Made by a program: the position numbers and the translations under genes. The notes under the pieces are model-generated. The model saw nothing but the letters and a program-made list of their open reading frames with translations. It was not told the DNA's origin and ran no database searches. A stretch of 64,000 nucleotides of DNA from Phocoena phocoena (Eukaryota; Chordata; Mammalia; Artiodactyla; Phocoenidae): contig NC_089221.1 in NCBI RefSeq assembly GCF_963924675.1, positions 137,496,263-137,560,262 on the forward strand, written 5' to 3'. Positions 11,355-24,583 of this stretch are shown here, one piece after another. How positions within the stretch are numbered: position 1 is the first letter of the stretch; every line of letters starts with the position of its first letter.

Positions 11355-12929
11355 TTTATTACCGAGGTTTCACAGAGTTGAGTCAACTGCCTTCAAATGC
11401 TTTAATCCCTGGAGGTAGGAAGAGGAAGTGGCTAAAGGTACTCTTTTTAAGAATGTAAAATAAAGAAGAAGAAAGGAAAAGACAAAAGAATTGTTCATAG
11501 ACAAAAATGCCTCGAGCTCAGAAGCTGGCCCTTTCCTACAGGGGTGCTGGGCAGGACCCCAACCACACACTAATCTGCTTGGGCCCCCAACTCCTTCCTG
11601 GGTTTCTCAGACCCATCCCAAACTCATATGTTTTGTGGCCTAAAGAGAATGGAATTATTTTAAGTAAACTCCATTTCATTTACGGAGGGGTCCACCCCTT
11701 CCAGGACCACCTCAAGCAGTGTTTCCTTTCCTTTCCTTTGCCCCCCAGCCCCACTTTTCCAGCTAGAAGACGGTCAACCCAATCTGCCAGGGACCTGCGG
11801 TTCCATCAGAAAGTTCTCTCCAGCAATCAACGTGGGAGGCTTCTCAGCACCAGCCACTCAGGTCCCTGTACGCTGGAAACCCCTGGGGCGGGGGAAGAGA
11901 TTCATCTGTATGCTACTCACGTCCGCCCAGTGGTTCTCAGGCATGCTGGGGTAACCCAAGTACCTCACTGATTGAGAAGCGGTCCTGCAGGTGATTTGTT
12001 ACTAATAATGAAGGGCTTAAGTGTGACACTGACTTGCCTCACGCGTGGAGCAGATTCAAGGTTATCCCTGTATGACTGTCACGCTCACTCCTGCTTTCTT
12101 GAGCTGAATGAACTCTTTGCCACGACCTGTGAGGTTCCGTGTAACCTTCCAGCCTCGCACCTCAGGTCCCTATCTCCTTTCTCACTCACCCATCCCTCTG
12201 GCCTTCAGCCAGTTCCACAGGTGTGCCAAGCTCTTTCCTCCACACCTGCCGCTCTTTCTGCCAGGACACCCCTCCCCCTTTGCCTTGCTATATCTCCTGT
12301 TTTAGGGTCCAGCTTAAAAATTAACTTCTTCTTGGTACTGACTTGGAGGGGACTTCAGAGAGCCTTGAGGAGTTGGGGGGGGGGCTGGAGATATTCTGTT
12401 CTTGATCTACATGGAGGTGACAAGGTGTGTACATATGTGAAAATTCATTGAGCTGTCCAGTTAAGATTTGTAGACTTTATGTAAGTAAACCCCAAAAGAT
12501 GATATCTAAAAAAACAATTTCACCCTTTTCCCTGTCTCCTGTTCTTTCTATTACTCTCAACCATGGCATGTGCATCTCCATCTTGCCACAATAATTATAC
12601 TATTTGTTGGTTTGTTTGTAAATTTTTTCTCCCATTAGAATGTAAGCCCCACGAGGAGAGAACCACCGTCTGTCTTGTCACTGAGGTACCTTCTGGAGTG
12701 TAGCACAGTGCCCGCCACATAGTACATATTAAGAAAATTAGCAAATGGATAGATGGAAGGATGAATTAAAAAGCTTGGATTTAATGGTGGAGGAACAGAG
12801 GGGCAGAGGAGGTCGGCCAGAGGTTAGAAGCTCCCAACTTCCAGTTCCCAACAGACAGTTTAGGGGTCTTGCTCTGGAAGCCCAAGCTCAGGAGCTGGTG
12901 CCCTCCTCGGTGACCCAGCACTGGCCTGT
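11355..12929 (-). other. C1QTNF2: Candidate C1QTNF2 3' UTR
   Basis: Sequence below the stop codon on the minus strand. Two possible poly(A) signals are visible: ATTAAA at 12780-12785, which would give a short UTR, and AATAAA at 11355-11360, which would give one of about 1.6 kb. L2/MIR-like fragments (about 12530-12740), a MER5-like fragment (about 11930-11995) and a C-rich stretch occupy parts of it. Several plus-strand open frames here look like chance. Which poly(A) site is used cannot be told from sequence. Confidence 0.4.
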
Positions 12930-13543
12930 CTACACCTCATTGGGGTTGTCCTGGTCGGCATAGATGAGGAAGCCCGTGAAGAGGCTGTCGGTCCAGTATG
13001 GGTCATAGAAGAGCCCATTCTGCTCTGAGTAGAAGATCTGCAGCCAGACCTCGTCACCCTGCTTGAGAGCCAGGATGGTGGAGCCCGAGGCCACATCGTG
13101 GTTGCCCGTGTTGGCGTCGAAGGTCCGGATGCGGTACTGGCCGTTGTGCACCAGGCCGATGGCCAGGTGCTTGTTGGCCAGCGTGATATCGTAGGTGAAG
13201 TAGTAGATCCCTGGCACGCCGCAGACGAACTTGCCACTGGACGTGTTGTAGTGGCCGCCCTCGTTCATCAGGATCTTGTCGAACTTGATGGGCAGCCGTT
13301 CCCTTGGGTAGCTCTTGGTCACTGCCACGGAGAAGGCCGACTTGGCGTGGCCACTGCCGCAGCTGCAGGGGCCCGGGAGTCCGGGCTCCCCCTTCTTGCC
13401 CTTGGGCCCCTTCTTGCCCGGTGTGCCATGCTTTCCTGGGGCACCACTGACCCCCTTGGGGCCGCGAGGGCCGGCCCGCCCAATGGCCCCTGCTTTGCCC
13501 TTTGGTCCTGGCTTTCCCCGGTTACCTGTCCGGCCAGGTGAAC
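12930..13543 (-). CDS. C1QTNF2: C1QTNF2 coding exon 3 (collagen end and C1q domain)
   Basis: This is the last coding exon of complement C1q/TNF-related protein 2 (CTRP2), a secreted, trimer-forming adipokine-like protein. It reads from an acceptor (ctgtcttccag, minus strand) at 13543 to a TAG at 12930-12932. It encodes residue 82 (split codon) to residue 285. It starts with Gly-X-Y collagen triplets to about residue 140, followed by a CSC pair near 141-143. The globular C1q (gC1q) domain then fills about 148-285, with the recognisable segments [34 protein letters not shown] and the C-terminal [10 protein letters not shown]. Joined to 17344-17587 the coding length is 858 nt, giving 285 residues, the same as I recall for human. 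No stop or frameshift is present. N-T-S in the gC1q domain is a possible N-glycosylation site. Confidence 0.97.
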
Positions 13544-13980
13544 CTGGAAGACAGAGCAGCTGGTGTTACGGAGGGGACCTCAGAGAACTAGGCAGAGGCC
13601 GTTGGCCTGGGCTTTCCATCCTTAGAGCACAAGCCTTTGGATAAGGGAAAGAACATGAAGGCTGTGGAGTCGCATAGAAATGGGTGCAAATCCTGATGGT
13701 ACAACCAGGGGCACTTCTCCCTTCTTATCTGGAAAATGCGAATGTGACACATACCTTCCAGAATCATGTGGATCAGGGCAAAAATAACTTGTAACAATTC
13801 ATGCCCTCCCCTTGTCCTGCCTTCTAAGGAAGAGTCTGATTTGTCTGCCAGGTCAATCCTTCCCCCGGCTGTGCTGGTAATGGGTTGAGACAAGAATTGC
13901 AAGAAGCCTCTTGACTTCAAACCATTGACCTTAGTGAACTCCCTGCCCAGTGCCCAAGATCCCTGCCCACGTGGGCAAGG
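13544..13980. other. C1QTNF2 intron 2, part 1
   Basis: Intronic sequence following the acceptor at 13543 when read on the plus strand, with MIR-like traces near 13610-13760. No exon candidate. Confidence 0.6.
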
Positions 13981-14192
13981 CTTTTTTTTTTTTTTTTTGC
14001 GGTACGCGGGCCTCTCACTGTTGTGGCCTCTCCCGTTGCGGAGCACAGGCTCCGGACACGCAGGCCCGGCGGCCATGGCTCACGGGCCCAGCCGCTCCGC
14101 ATTATGTGGGATCCTCCCGGCCCGCGGCACGAACCCGCGTGTCTGCATCGGCAGGCGGACTCTCAACAACTGCGCCACCAGGGAAGCCCCAA
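13981..14192 (-). mobile_element. CHR-type SINE in C1QTNF2 intron 2
   Basis: Short-subfamily copy in the transcribed sense of C1QTNF2. Repeats gggcaagg at 13973-13980 and 14193-14200 mark the insertion. Confidence 0.88.
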
Positions 14193-17100
14193 GGGCAAGG
14201 GTTTTTACAGCAGCATTGCTTACAATAGCAAAACACTAGGAACAACTAAATGCCCAACCAAAGGGAGATAATGAGAAAAATGATGGTCCATCCATTATGT
14301 GCAATTCTCTGCAGGAGTTTAAAAAATGAGGCAGATTTGCATGCACTGTTTGAAAACTTCTCTAAACTACACTGTGAAGAGGAACAAGCAGGTGGCAGAA
14401 ACTTCTTTTTGTTCAGAGGAAACCACAACGCTATTTGTACACCCATTTAAGTGCCTGGCACATAGTAAACACTTGCTAAATACACTTGGTATAGCCTGCA
14501 GAACATTTTCACAGTATTACGTTTTCACAGTAATATGTGTCTGCAGAACACCTCTGGGTTTTTAATACCCATACTCTAATAATGTGCATTTCTCTCAATA
14601 CAACATTTTTTGGTTGATGATTATGTGGGAAACGTTTATATTTATGTCCCCCAAACTCAATACAACATTTTATACAAACTGTATCTGGGTAACGACTGGA
14701 GTCACATCCAAACACGATGGTGGTACGGTTGATACAACTGGCAGACTGGCAGAGCTGTGGGTAGATGCCAGATGTCAGTCAGGGAGCCTGCTGCTGGAGG
14801 GGTTGCCAGGTGCTAAGCAATATCTTATCACAGTATCTATCACAGCACACAGAGCAAGTGTTCGTTAACCATCCTACAAACTGGGTGATCAGCAGGTAAC
14901 GTTGCAGATATTTCACATCGTAACAAGGTACTTGGCTCCTTACTTGTACACATACAGGGATTTTTCTGTGCTTTAGAGTTTTGTGTTAACGTGTAATGCA
15001 TTTAAATTTTTCCTATTTTAAGTAACCGGGAAATAGATTTCCAAATAGCATTTTCTCACTGAACATCTAGTTTCCAGCAACGGATTGCTTATGCTGAGTG
15101 CCTGGAAGTGTTTGGTATTATGATACACACATGTAACTATATGAGAGAGGCCGGGGAGCTTATACATTTAACCAATTAATAGTGGTTACCTTTGGAGGAT
15201 GAAAGGAGGATGACGAGGGGTAAGAATTAAGAAGAAATCTTGCTTTATTTATACTGTTTGAATATATTACAATGAAAATGTATTTGTGTAGTATACGTGT
15301 AATTAAAAATAAATAAAAGGAATGGGGAAAAAATAAAACTAAGAAAGGTCAAAAAGCTGTTCTTTGAAAAAATGAAAATAAATGAAAGGTGGGAGAAAGG
15401 ACCATGAGAAGAGGAGGAATAAAGACGGGGTGATTTTGGATTGGAGTTTTTTGGGGAAGACAAATAGATAAGGAAGTTTTATGACGTGTTATGGTGTGTG
15501 CTTCCTTTTTGATTTCCTTTTTTGAGAAACTTCTGGAAAAGCTGACTTTTACTTGTCAAGACCTTTCTGGAGGTGGGTTTGTATGTGTATGTCAGGGGGA
15601 GGGTGGTTGGAGATTATCCTGTCCTGTGACTGGTCCCAGGAAGACCCAGCTTTATCTGGGTTATGTGTGTCAGGACTCTGCATCTCTCAACACTGCCTTC
15701 CTTGGTGTGTTGGCTTAATTCTCAGCAGAGACTCAATACATGGCAGAAGAGACAGCCAAAACAGCCCCAAACCTACATCCTCAGAGTTCTTAATCAAGGT
15801 GGGGAAAGTCAAGAGCAGAGATATCCTGTGTCTCTTAGGGTTCATAAGGATGATGGATCATGTCATAAAATGTCATGCAAACTCTGGCTGGCTCTGCTTG
15901 GAGCACACGCTCAGATCCGAATTGATCCCGTGGTCAGGAAATGGGAACTATGTTGTCCAGTGCCTGACATACTCTGACCCCCCTTAAGTCAAAGCCATTA
16001 TCATTATTTTTATAGTTATTCTTCTGGAAAGGAGGTGCTTTTGGAGGAATTAATTTGATCTGGTAGGAAAGGGCCTGGATTTGGAGTCTGCTACCAGCCT
16101 GTAGTGTGAGCTCAGCATGTCTATTAAGGGGCAACTACCATTTATTGTATGTCTACTCTGAGACAGGTGCTTCACATGTTATTTTATTTCATCTTCACTG
16201 CACCCGTGTGAGGTAGGTCCTGTTATAATCCCAATTTTAGAGAAGAGGAAACTGAGGTTTGGAGACGGGCGAGGTAATTTGTCAAAATTGGTATCCAGGT
16301 TTGTTACAAAGTTTAAGTTCTTGCAGCTACGACGTGCTGTTCTCAACTTAATCATTCTGATTTTGTGTCCTCATCTGTAACATGGGGATAATAAGAATAC
16401 CTCATCCATAGGATGGTATTGCTATACCAGCAAATGAGCAGCATACTCAAAAGTGCTTTGTCAATGTTAAAATGCCATACAAATAAAAATTATGATTTCA
16501 CTAATGCTCGAAATGTACACTTTGGGATGCTGCTGACACTGAAAAGTGCTTGGTTACTGGGGTAAGCGTTCAGAGATATAAGGAATGTCAAGGATGAGAA
16601 GGGCTGTAGACAGTATCCAACTTGTCTGCTACCTGCCTGGCACCCCTTCCTTCGGGAAACTGCCCTTCACTACTTCATGTGGTCCTAGGGAGGCTGTCAG
16701 TCACAGTGGCCAACTGCCGTCACCACACACTCACACACACCAAGGGGTGGGCACTTGACCCAGTCCTAGCAAATGGTGGTACCTCACCTCCATAGTCAAA
16801 GGGATTGGTCCAGGATGCACATGTGATCAAGGAGACTCAGTCATCCTGAGAATTGCTCTGTGGATCAAGCCATGAGGAGGTAGGCTTGAGCCCACCAGTG
16901 GGCGTTTCATAACTTCCAACCTTTATGAGAACAAAACCAACACACCGAGAGAAGCAAAGCCTTGACAACAATATTTGAGCTCCTAGACCCAGCTATTCCT
17001 GAAGCTCAGCTCTTGGACTTACTAGTTGTATGAGCCAATAAATTCCATTTGGGGCTATAAATTGGGTTTCTGTCACTTGCGACTGAAAGAGTTCTGAATA

Positions 17101-17343
17101 ATATTTCAGGAGACTTGCTTAAAGTCACTCAGCAAATCAACGGTGCAGCTGGGGCAGGAACAGAAGATCTGATGCTCACTGTTCCTTTCCAGAGAATATA
17201 CTGCTCTGTTTTTTAAAGACACATTAATTTGGTTTACAATGAAATGGAATTCACATTAGTTTTCATAACTTTGCAAACCCCTTTCGTGTCAGATGTTGTC
17301 AACCCCAGGTGGGGACAGGAGAGACAGGCACTGGGCTTCTTAC
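14193..17343. other. C1QTNF2 intron 2, part 2, with old repeats
   Basis: L1/HAL1-like remnants at about 14200-14330, possible old L1 at 14870-15310, and MIR at about 16170-16290 and 16370-16490. An LTR-like segment at about 16640-17105 ends 'gccaataaattcc ... gtttctgtcacttgcgac'. No further exon. Confidence 0.5.
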
Positions 17344-17587
17344 CTTCCTCTCCGCTGTCCCCCCGGTCCCCGTCCTGGCCATCCTGGCCATCTTTGCCTG
17401 GAAAGCCCATCCTTCCGACCATTCCTGAGGTCCCTGGGGATCCTGGGGGGCCCGGTGGGCCCTGGGGGCCAGGCAGGCTGCAGATGAGTTGAGGGGAGCC
17501 CTTCTGGAAGTCCCTGCGGGCGAAGGCACCAAGCAGCGGGTCGGCCGCACACGGAAGGGCACAGGCCAAGAGCACCCAGGGGATCAT
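17344..17587 (-). CDS. C1QTNF2: C1QTNF2 coding exon 2 (signal peptide, collagen start)
   Basis: First coding exon of C1QTNF2. The ATG at 17585-17587 follows ACCACC (good Kozak context), and an acceptor (ctcccatag) lies 9 nt upstream, so the exon itself begins at 17596 with 9 nt of 5' UTR. A GTG further upstream in the same frame is not a plausible start. Residues 1-15 (MIPWVLLACALPCAA) form a signal peptide. A short N-terminal region with Cys36 may provide an inter-chain disulphide. Collagen Gly-X-Y triplets start near residue 40. The exon ends at GAG GAA G followed by GTAAGAAG, phase 1, which joins to GT TCA at 13543 to restore Gly82. Substitutions relative to my memory of the human protein are conservative. 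Confidence 0.96.
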
Positions 17588-17596
17588 GGTGGTCAC

Positions 17597-20500
17597 CTAT
17601 GGGAGGCAAGAGAGCTGTGAGCTAACTGGGGGTCAGTCAGAAAGGCATCAAGAGGAGGAGAGGGCATCTGGGAGAGACACAGTTACATTTCTGATCCTTC
17701 CTATCTCCCACATCACATACAAGTAGCTGGACAGTGTCATCACATCTTGAGGACATATTTGGATGAGCTGAGTCATGGACTCAGAATACCCTTGGGAGGG
17801 CTCCTGCGGGGGAGGTACATGTCCTCACACTGTCACGCTCCAGAGTGGCAGGACTGACAGCCCAGTGACAGCTGCTGGGGAGGAGCTGTGGATGGAGAGA
17901 AACGATCCATGGTTTCATTCAAATATGTGGCATGAATGGAAAGTTACAAGTTATCAATACTTCCAAATGCAGGCGGTGATTTGCAACTAGGCTGCCTCTC
18001 CCAGAGGATTTGGGGCAGCACATTGGTGGGTGAGAAGTGAGGTGTCAGCTCTGAGCGAAGGTGCCCCAAGCCTCAGCAGCACCGGTGGGCCGTGGGCACA
18101 GCTCCTCTGTGGTGGGCTCCCTGTGCACTAGGCCTGGGCTAAGAGTTTTCCACACGTTACTTAATCTCACGGCATCCTTACCGAATAGATACGGAGAGGA
18201 AATGGGGGCTCAGAGAAGTTCACAGCGTGACTAAGTCAGGCAATTAGCAGTTGGCAGGGCTGGGATTTGAACGAGGCTGTGCAAATCCAGAGCTTGTGTG
18301 CTTTGCTTCAGGCTACACTGCTTTTTTTTTTTCTTTTTTCCCAGTTAAAAAATAATAAAAATGATACACTCACATTGTTATAAAGTCAAATAATACCATA
18401 AAGCTTATAATGAAAAATTGTGTGTGATCTTCCTACCCACCCCTCAACCCTCCCCCGCTCCAAACTCTTTTGCGTATTTCTTCTGGCATTTACTGACATT
18501 AAAAGACAATACGCTTACATGGTTTCTTTTTATCAATTTTGGACATTTCCTTTTGAACTCCTGTATGTGACAGATGAGGATTCAGCCCTCTCCCGTCACT
18601 CTAGGACCCTGTTTTCTCTCCCCCATGCAGTTCAGATATAATCTTTGACTGAATCAAAATTCACTCTGAATTATTGTGTCTTGTTTACTGCTAAGCTAAG
18701 CACTGAACTATAATTATACTTCCTTTCTTATACACACTTTCCTTACTGGAGATATTAATAATTTTATTTGCTTAGTTCTCTACGCCACTATTTTCTACAT
18801 TATCAAACGTATCAGATAATTTACCTCTTCCATTTATTTTCCTAAAGACATAAGTCCTGGAGCCCTCCATTCTCTTTTTCCAACCTTTGTACATGCTAAG
18901 CTGTCATCCCAAGATTTTCCTTTATAACCATCATGGAAATTGTCTTTGCCTCTCTCCTGCGTTGTATCTCCTGCTTTACGAATCCCATGTCTTTCTCTTA
19001 TTTTATTTTATTTTTTCACTCTCTCATTTTGGTGGCACATTTGGTGTAATAGCTTCCTGGAAAAGACGTGTGGGATGTAATTTTTTGGGGGACAATTTGC
19101 AAGCCTCAATATGTCTTAATTTCACACCATGTCCTTAAGGCTGGGGCATGATCACACCAGAGACCAGAGTGTTATGTGCCCAGACATTATCTACCTCCAG
19201 CCCCTCACCGGGAAGATGCAGAAGCCAAGGTCCAGAGCAGAAATAAGCCACTTGTTCAAGATCTCTCAACAAACTGGCTCAGTCACTTTGTGACCAACAG
19301 CCTCTCTCCCTGGAATGAAACCAGGAGAGAGAACATTCCAGGTATGACTTCTTGCCTCTAGGGTGAGCTCTGAAGTGGTAACTGGCTTTGTGACTTTAAG
19401 CAAGCCCCTTTCCCTCTCTGGGCCTCAGTTCCCCCCACTGAAAAATAAGGGGTTGGTTTCTACACTCGAGCATGCATCAGATCCACCTGGAGGGCTTGTC
19501 CAAACCCAGACTGCTGGGTCCCACCCCCAGAGTTTGTGATTTGGTAGGTCTGCGTTGCGGCTGGAAGATTTGCATTATTGTGTGGTATGTGAGGGACACT
19601 GATGCTGTCGGTTCACGGACGCATTTTGAGGACCACTGGGCTAGATGATTTCTAAGCCCCTTCACCTCTGATGCTGACTGAGACTTTCAGACTCCACTTG
19701 GCCCTCTCTTACTAGATATGAAGTCTTGCTGGCTTCTCCGTTCCCGCACAGCCTTCAGCTGCCTCATCACAGCCTTCAGGCATGAGGGGGCTCCCCGCAG
19801 CCGTGGCACTGGCAGTAGGGGAGGACCACCGCTCAGGTCTCACCCTTGGAGCTCACAGTTCCCTCCTGGGCCCCCAACCTCCCTTCCCTTCACATGCTGC
19901 TTTGCCTGAGGCCTGGGAGCCCGTCCAGACCACTGCGCCACCTCTGGAAACAGGCCGATTCTACCTTTCCTCCTGACCCCTCCAAATCTTTAACCCTGGG
20001 AACAGATGAAGGCGAGAGAAGACCAGGCCTCCCCTGCCAGGGAGAGGAGGGGAGACCATAGCACAGCGCTGTGCAGCCACTCGGGGGCCTGGTCTAGTTC
20101 CAGCTCCAAGGCTCACCAACCTGGTGACTTTGGATAAGTTACTTTCCTTCTCTGGACCTCAGAGAATAAAGGTCACAGAGGTGTCCCTGGCTAGGTAGAG
20201 ATGATCTAGTACCAGATACTGCCTTAAATAACATGACATCACATAGTAACAAAGTTATTGTCTTTTCAGTTTCTGCAATCCTGATGAATTGAAGAAAAAA
20301 GTTTCCGTTTGGTGATAGTACATTTTTCATGCCTCTATACCCCTTTCTAATATCCCTTTTGCACAGAGAACACTGTCTTCTGTGGCAGTGCACACCCATT
20401 ATTAAAGAATCTTGAGCAAGGCTCCACAAATAAGCATGGAAACCTTGGAACCCCCCAGACAGGGCCACAGCGCCAGGGACCCTGGGACAGAGCATCTGCT

Positions 20501-22301
20501 AGGACGCAAGGAAGGCCTGTGGCACAACGTAAAGAAAGGGACTTGACAGGGGCACAGGTTAGGTCTGGGTATCTAGCCCTCGGGAGAGGGTGCAAAGAAA
20601 GACTTAGTGGGTCAGGGAAGGAGGGTGTTTAAAATCAAAATTCTCACCTGAGCACCGGGACTCACGAGAGGCTATATGCTCAATTGAGAGGTCAGGCCAA
20701 GTGAAGAAATGACAAAGGAAGAGTCTGAGAGCTCATTCCAGAACTCTGGGCACTCTTGGATTTTACTGAATAAAATGCAACCCGTGTGGTGGGGAAGGGG
20801 AGGAGGCGTGGGAATAAATCTGAGCCCTGCCTCTGGAAGCTGGTGGGTGGGAAAGTGGCTGGTTGCTGCCTGAAAGGGGGAAGAGAGAGCTCTCAGTTGC
20901 TGACTGCCTTCTCGCCTGCCTTCTCGCCTGCCTTCCCTGGTAGACAGAAGGTGCCAGACATTCCGCAGCCCCAGCCGGCCTGAGCTGGAGGCACCAGGAC
21001 AGAAAGTGAGGGGCCCAGCAGTGATAACCATGCAGGGTGGATACCCGAAAACCAGAAGCTGAGGGTGAGGCCTCGACTTGCCGGCAAAAGAAAGTGTGGT
21101 GGCCCGCTTCACGGCTGTTACAGTCAGAGGGCTCAACCTGGGAACCGCCAAGGAGCCCCGCAGAAGGCCCCCAACAAAAGAGACATCCCTGTCTGCCAGG
21201 CCCAGAGGGGCCGAGGAGCTTAGCCCTGCTCCTGCCAAGAAACAAGAATCCCCCTGCTGTCTGTCCCTTTACTTCTCCTTCCCCTCGTTCCTTCAGCCTG
21301 GAAAGAGGTGAGCTGAGAAGGGGGGCAGGTGGTCCAGCCAGTCTTACACCCGCACTGGGGGACAGGAAGAAGTCTCACCTTTGGTGCCACCTGGGCTCCA
21401 CATGGGCTGCATATGTGATAGTGGGAGGTGGGAGGCAAACTCCGTGGAAGTTACATGCATGATGGACTTTGGAAAACTGTCCTAGGCACTCCCCAGGCCC
21501 CAGGAATCTCCATCTCCTTCCCTTGTCTACTTGATGAGAATCTTACAAAACTGGTCTTAGTGTTACTTGTGAGCTGGGACACATCTGGGGCCCCAGAAGA
21601 GAAACCGACTTCTCAAAGCAGGTTTGAAATAGTTTGGAAAGTTGCAACCTGTGAATATTTGGGACAAGGGAGGGAGGGAGGGCGGAGGAAGTGAGCTGAG
21701 AGGGGGGCTCACTGAGTGATCCCGCTTAGTGATGCTGGCCCAGGGTGGGCCCCAGTGGCGGGGCGGAGGCTCTGGAACACGCAGGGAGGAAGGGATTTCT
21801 CAGAGCTGGAGCCTGGAGGTTCCTGAAGCAGCTCGAGCCAGGAACTGTTTTGGAAATAAAGGCGGGGAGACTAGATTCTGGTTCCAAACCTAGAGGGAGG
21901 GAGCAGAGTGTCTCCTTGTCTCCGGGGCACCTCTGAAAAAACCAGCTCCAAATAGCCTTGCTCCCAGCCTACTCTCCACACCACAGTGGTGAAAAAACCT
22001 GGGGATGAGGGCTTGGAGGGGGGCCAAGGCCGCAAGGCATCCAGACAGGTGAACTCTTGCTGGGGCTTAAAAATAAACTTAGAATGACAAACTTGAAGAG
22101 AGCCCCAACGGGCCATTTAAGCCAACCTCATTGGTTACTGACAGGGAAACTGAGGCAGAAGCAAACTGACTTAACTGGACACCTACAAACTTCCAGGCAC
22201 TGTGCAAAGCTCTTTATTGGAATTATTTTATTTGAAGTTTACAATAAACCCTATGAAGGCAGTAAACTTATAGTCCCGTTTTTCAGAGGAAGAAACAGAG
22301 G
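17597..22301. other. C1QTNF2 intron 1, proximal part
   Basis: Non-coding: a MIR at about 18130-18300, a MER5A-type hAT fragment at 19447-19650, and a 12-mer repeated near 20919-20940. The minus-strand open frames of 188 and 160 codons at 20672-21245 have no recognisable product and no exon structure around them. Confidence 0.5.
19447..19650 (-). mobile_element. MER5A-like non-autonomous hAT element
   Basis: Carries 'catcagatccacctggaggg', 'ctgctgggtcccaccccc' and ends 'ttttgaggaccactggg', the typical MER5A pattern. Confidence 0.75.
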
Positions 22302-22604
22302 CTTGGGGACTTCCCTGGTGGTCCAGTGGTATAGAATCTGCCTTCCAATGCAGGGGACATGGGTTCGATCCCTGGTCGGGGAACTAGGTTCCCACATGCC
22401 GCGGGGCAGCTAAGCTTGCGCGCCACAACTACTGAGCCCGTGAGCCTCAACCGCGAGCCCACATACCCTGGAGCCCGCGTGCCACGACTAGAGAGAAGCC
22501 TGCATGCTGCAAAGAAAGATCTCGCATGCCTCAACGAAGATCCCGTGTGCCACAACTAAGACCCAATGCAGCCAAAATAAATAAATAAAATATTAAAAAA
22601 AGAA
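22302..22604 (+). mobile_element. CHR-type SINE (long form) in C1QTNF2 intron 1
   Basis: Head 'ggacttccctggtggtcc', repeated 'gtgccac' units, A-rich tail. The target duplication aagaaacagagg lies at 22290-22301 and 22605-22616. Antisense to the gene. Confidence 0.9.
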
Positions 22605-24286
22605 AAGAAACAGAGGGTCTGAGAAGTGAAATGATTTTACCCCAAATCACACAATTCGAGTACTGGGGAGAACATTCGAACGTGTGTCTGAGGGGCTCTG
22701 AAGACTATATGTAATGTACTATGCCTTGTTCCCTTCTCTGCTATTTTTTTTTTTCCTGTTTTATAGAAAAGTAAACTGAAGCTCAGAGAGGTAAATTTGC
22801 TCATGTTTAAACAACTTGTTCATGGCAGAAGTTACATTTGAACTTGGGTTTGGCAGACCTTAACGCCCAAATGCCTTCCATTATGTCAGTGTTTTTTGGA
22901 TTTTTCTTCCTAAATATCTGAAATTACAGAAGAGACCTTGAAGCATAGGCCAAAGCCACACACAGCAACAGGGAAATTTCTTTGATGCCTCATCTTTTAT
23001 TATATCATATAAAATACATGGTTAAGAAAATGTAAAAGTGATGCTTTTTCTCCTTCAGGGTACTTGAGATTGATGCTTGAGGAAACCTCCTGTCCTTTGA
23101 GAGGCCCACACGTGGTTTAGCCAAGGTGATGGGGAGCAGCCTCTGAGCCCTGACATCCCACCATTGGGATGCCCCTTTGGAGTATTAACGGGGTGTGAAC
23201 CAAAAGACCAGGGTGTACAAAGCACCTCCCCTTCAGCCTCATCACCTCATTCCTTGCTTAGAGCCGTCGAGAGCCTCCAGCCTTGTCTCTTGCTGCCTCC
23301 ACTGGCACTCTCCAAGCCCAAGCCAGAGAGATCCTTTACAAACATAACTCAGCCACATCACTTCCTGGACGGTCTTGCTCCAGTGGCTGCTGGCTGCAAA
23401 TAGCAAACCCTTGATGTGGCCCTAAAGGAAATGGCCCCCTGCCTCCATCCTAACCCTGGTTCTTCCCCTCTCTTCCTGCACTCCCCCCCATTTCAGGCGA
23501 AGCTCCATTTCACCCTTTTGCCTGCAACCCGGGGGCCCACCCTCTTGGCATGCTGGCTCTTTATCTATTGTGTTTCAGTTTAAATGTCACTTCCTCCAAG
23601 GCCTTCCTCTCAGACAGCTCTCCCTTTGGAGCCCAGCTCCTTGTCCTGTCTTTCCAGCCCTTACATCTCGCCTGTATTCACTGCATTTGTCTGCTTGCCC
23701 ACTTACTGGGCCTCTCCCGTTAAAATGGAAGCCCCATGGGAGCAGGGACACCAGCTATATCCCCAGGGCTTCCAACTTCTTTGCTCACAGTGGGTATTCA
23801 AGAAATATTTGCTTGGTTAATGCGTGTTTGAGACCCAGACTCCGCCCTGAAGAAAATTCACGGTGAAGAGAAAACAAGGCTGTGGTCTAAATCCAAAAAG
23901 GCCCTGATACCCCTGGATTCAAAGAAGTTTTCTCCTTTCCCCAGATTTTCTAACCCAAACCCGATCCAATTCTAATCCCTCCTTCCTTTGACCTCCTGGA
24001 GCACAGGGCCCCTACCCCCATTCCAGGGAAGGGGCTTGCAGAATATTTTGCATACAGCAGGTACTCCATAAATGTCTGTTCAATTGATAAGAAAAAATAA
24101 GCATTAGTCCTTCTTCACCTTTAAAAAAACTATCTTAGTTCCTAAATTGTCCTTGCTGGTGTAAGTTGACCAGGGAAGGCTGCCTGGTAGTCTTCCTGCT
24201 GAGGGGAAAAAAATGTTACTTGGCTCAACCCCCAAAATGGAATCAGGAGGTGCTAAGCTGGGATGAAGTTCTTTAGTCTGGTTTTT
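22605..24286. other. C1QTNF2 intron 1, with L2 fragment
   Basis: L2 3' fragment at about 23560-23830 ('aaatgtcacttcctccaagg', 'tattcaagaaatatttg'). MIR-like near 22740-22890. No exon seen. Confidence 0.5.
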
Positions 24287-24583
24287 TTTTTTTTTAAATT
24301 ATTTATTTATTTATTTATTTATGGCTGTGTTGGGTCTTCGTTTCTGTGCGTGGGCTTTCTCTAGTTGCGGCGAGTGGGGGCTGCTCTTCATCGCGGTGCG
24401 CGGGCCTCTCACTGTCGCGGCCTCTCTTGTCGTGGAGCACAAGCTCCAGACGCGCAGGCTCAGTAGTTGTGGCTCACGGGCCTGGTTGCTCCGCGGCATG
24501 TGGGATCTTCCCAGACCAAGGCTCGAACCTGTGTCCCCTGCATTGGCAGGCAGATTCTCAACCACTGCGCCACCAGGGAAGCC
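24287..24583 (-). mobile_element. CHR-type SINE in C1QTNF2 intron 1
   Basis: AT-rich tail, then a body close to the short subfamily, head 'ccaccagggaagccc'. The 15-bp duplication ctttagtctggtttt lies at 24272-24286 and 24584-24598. Confidence 0.9.

Noticed and set aside
10883..11418. Overlapping plus-strand open frames of 113-162 codons
   Set aside because: Proline-rich low-complexity translations, no exon signals or family match; close to the likely C1QTNF2 3' end.
13098..13644. Plus-strand open frames opposite C1QTNF2 exon 3
   Set aside because: Mirror of the collagen-coding strand, caused by the regular Gly-X-Y codons.
17588..17596. Upstream in-frame extension MTT before C1QTNF2 Met1
   Set aside because: It would need a GTG start; the ATG at 17585-17587 matches the known signal peptide and has good context.
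20672..21245. Minus-strand open frames of 188 and 160 codons in C1QTNF2 intron 1
   Set aside because: Two frames open together in GC-rich DNA, no recognisable domain and no matching splice structure.
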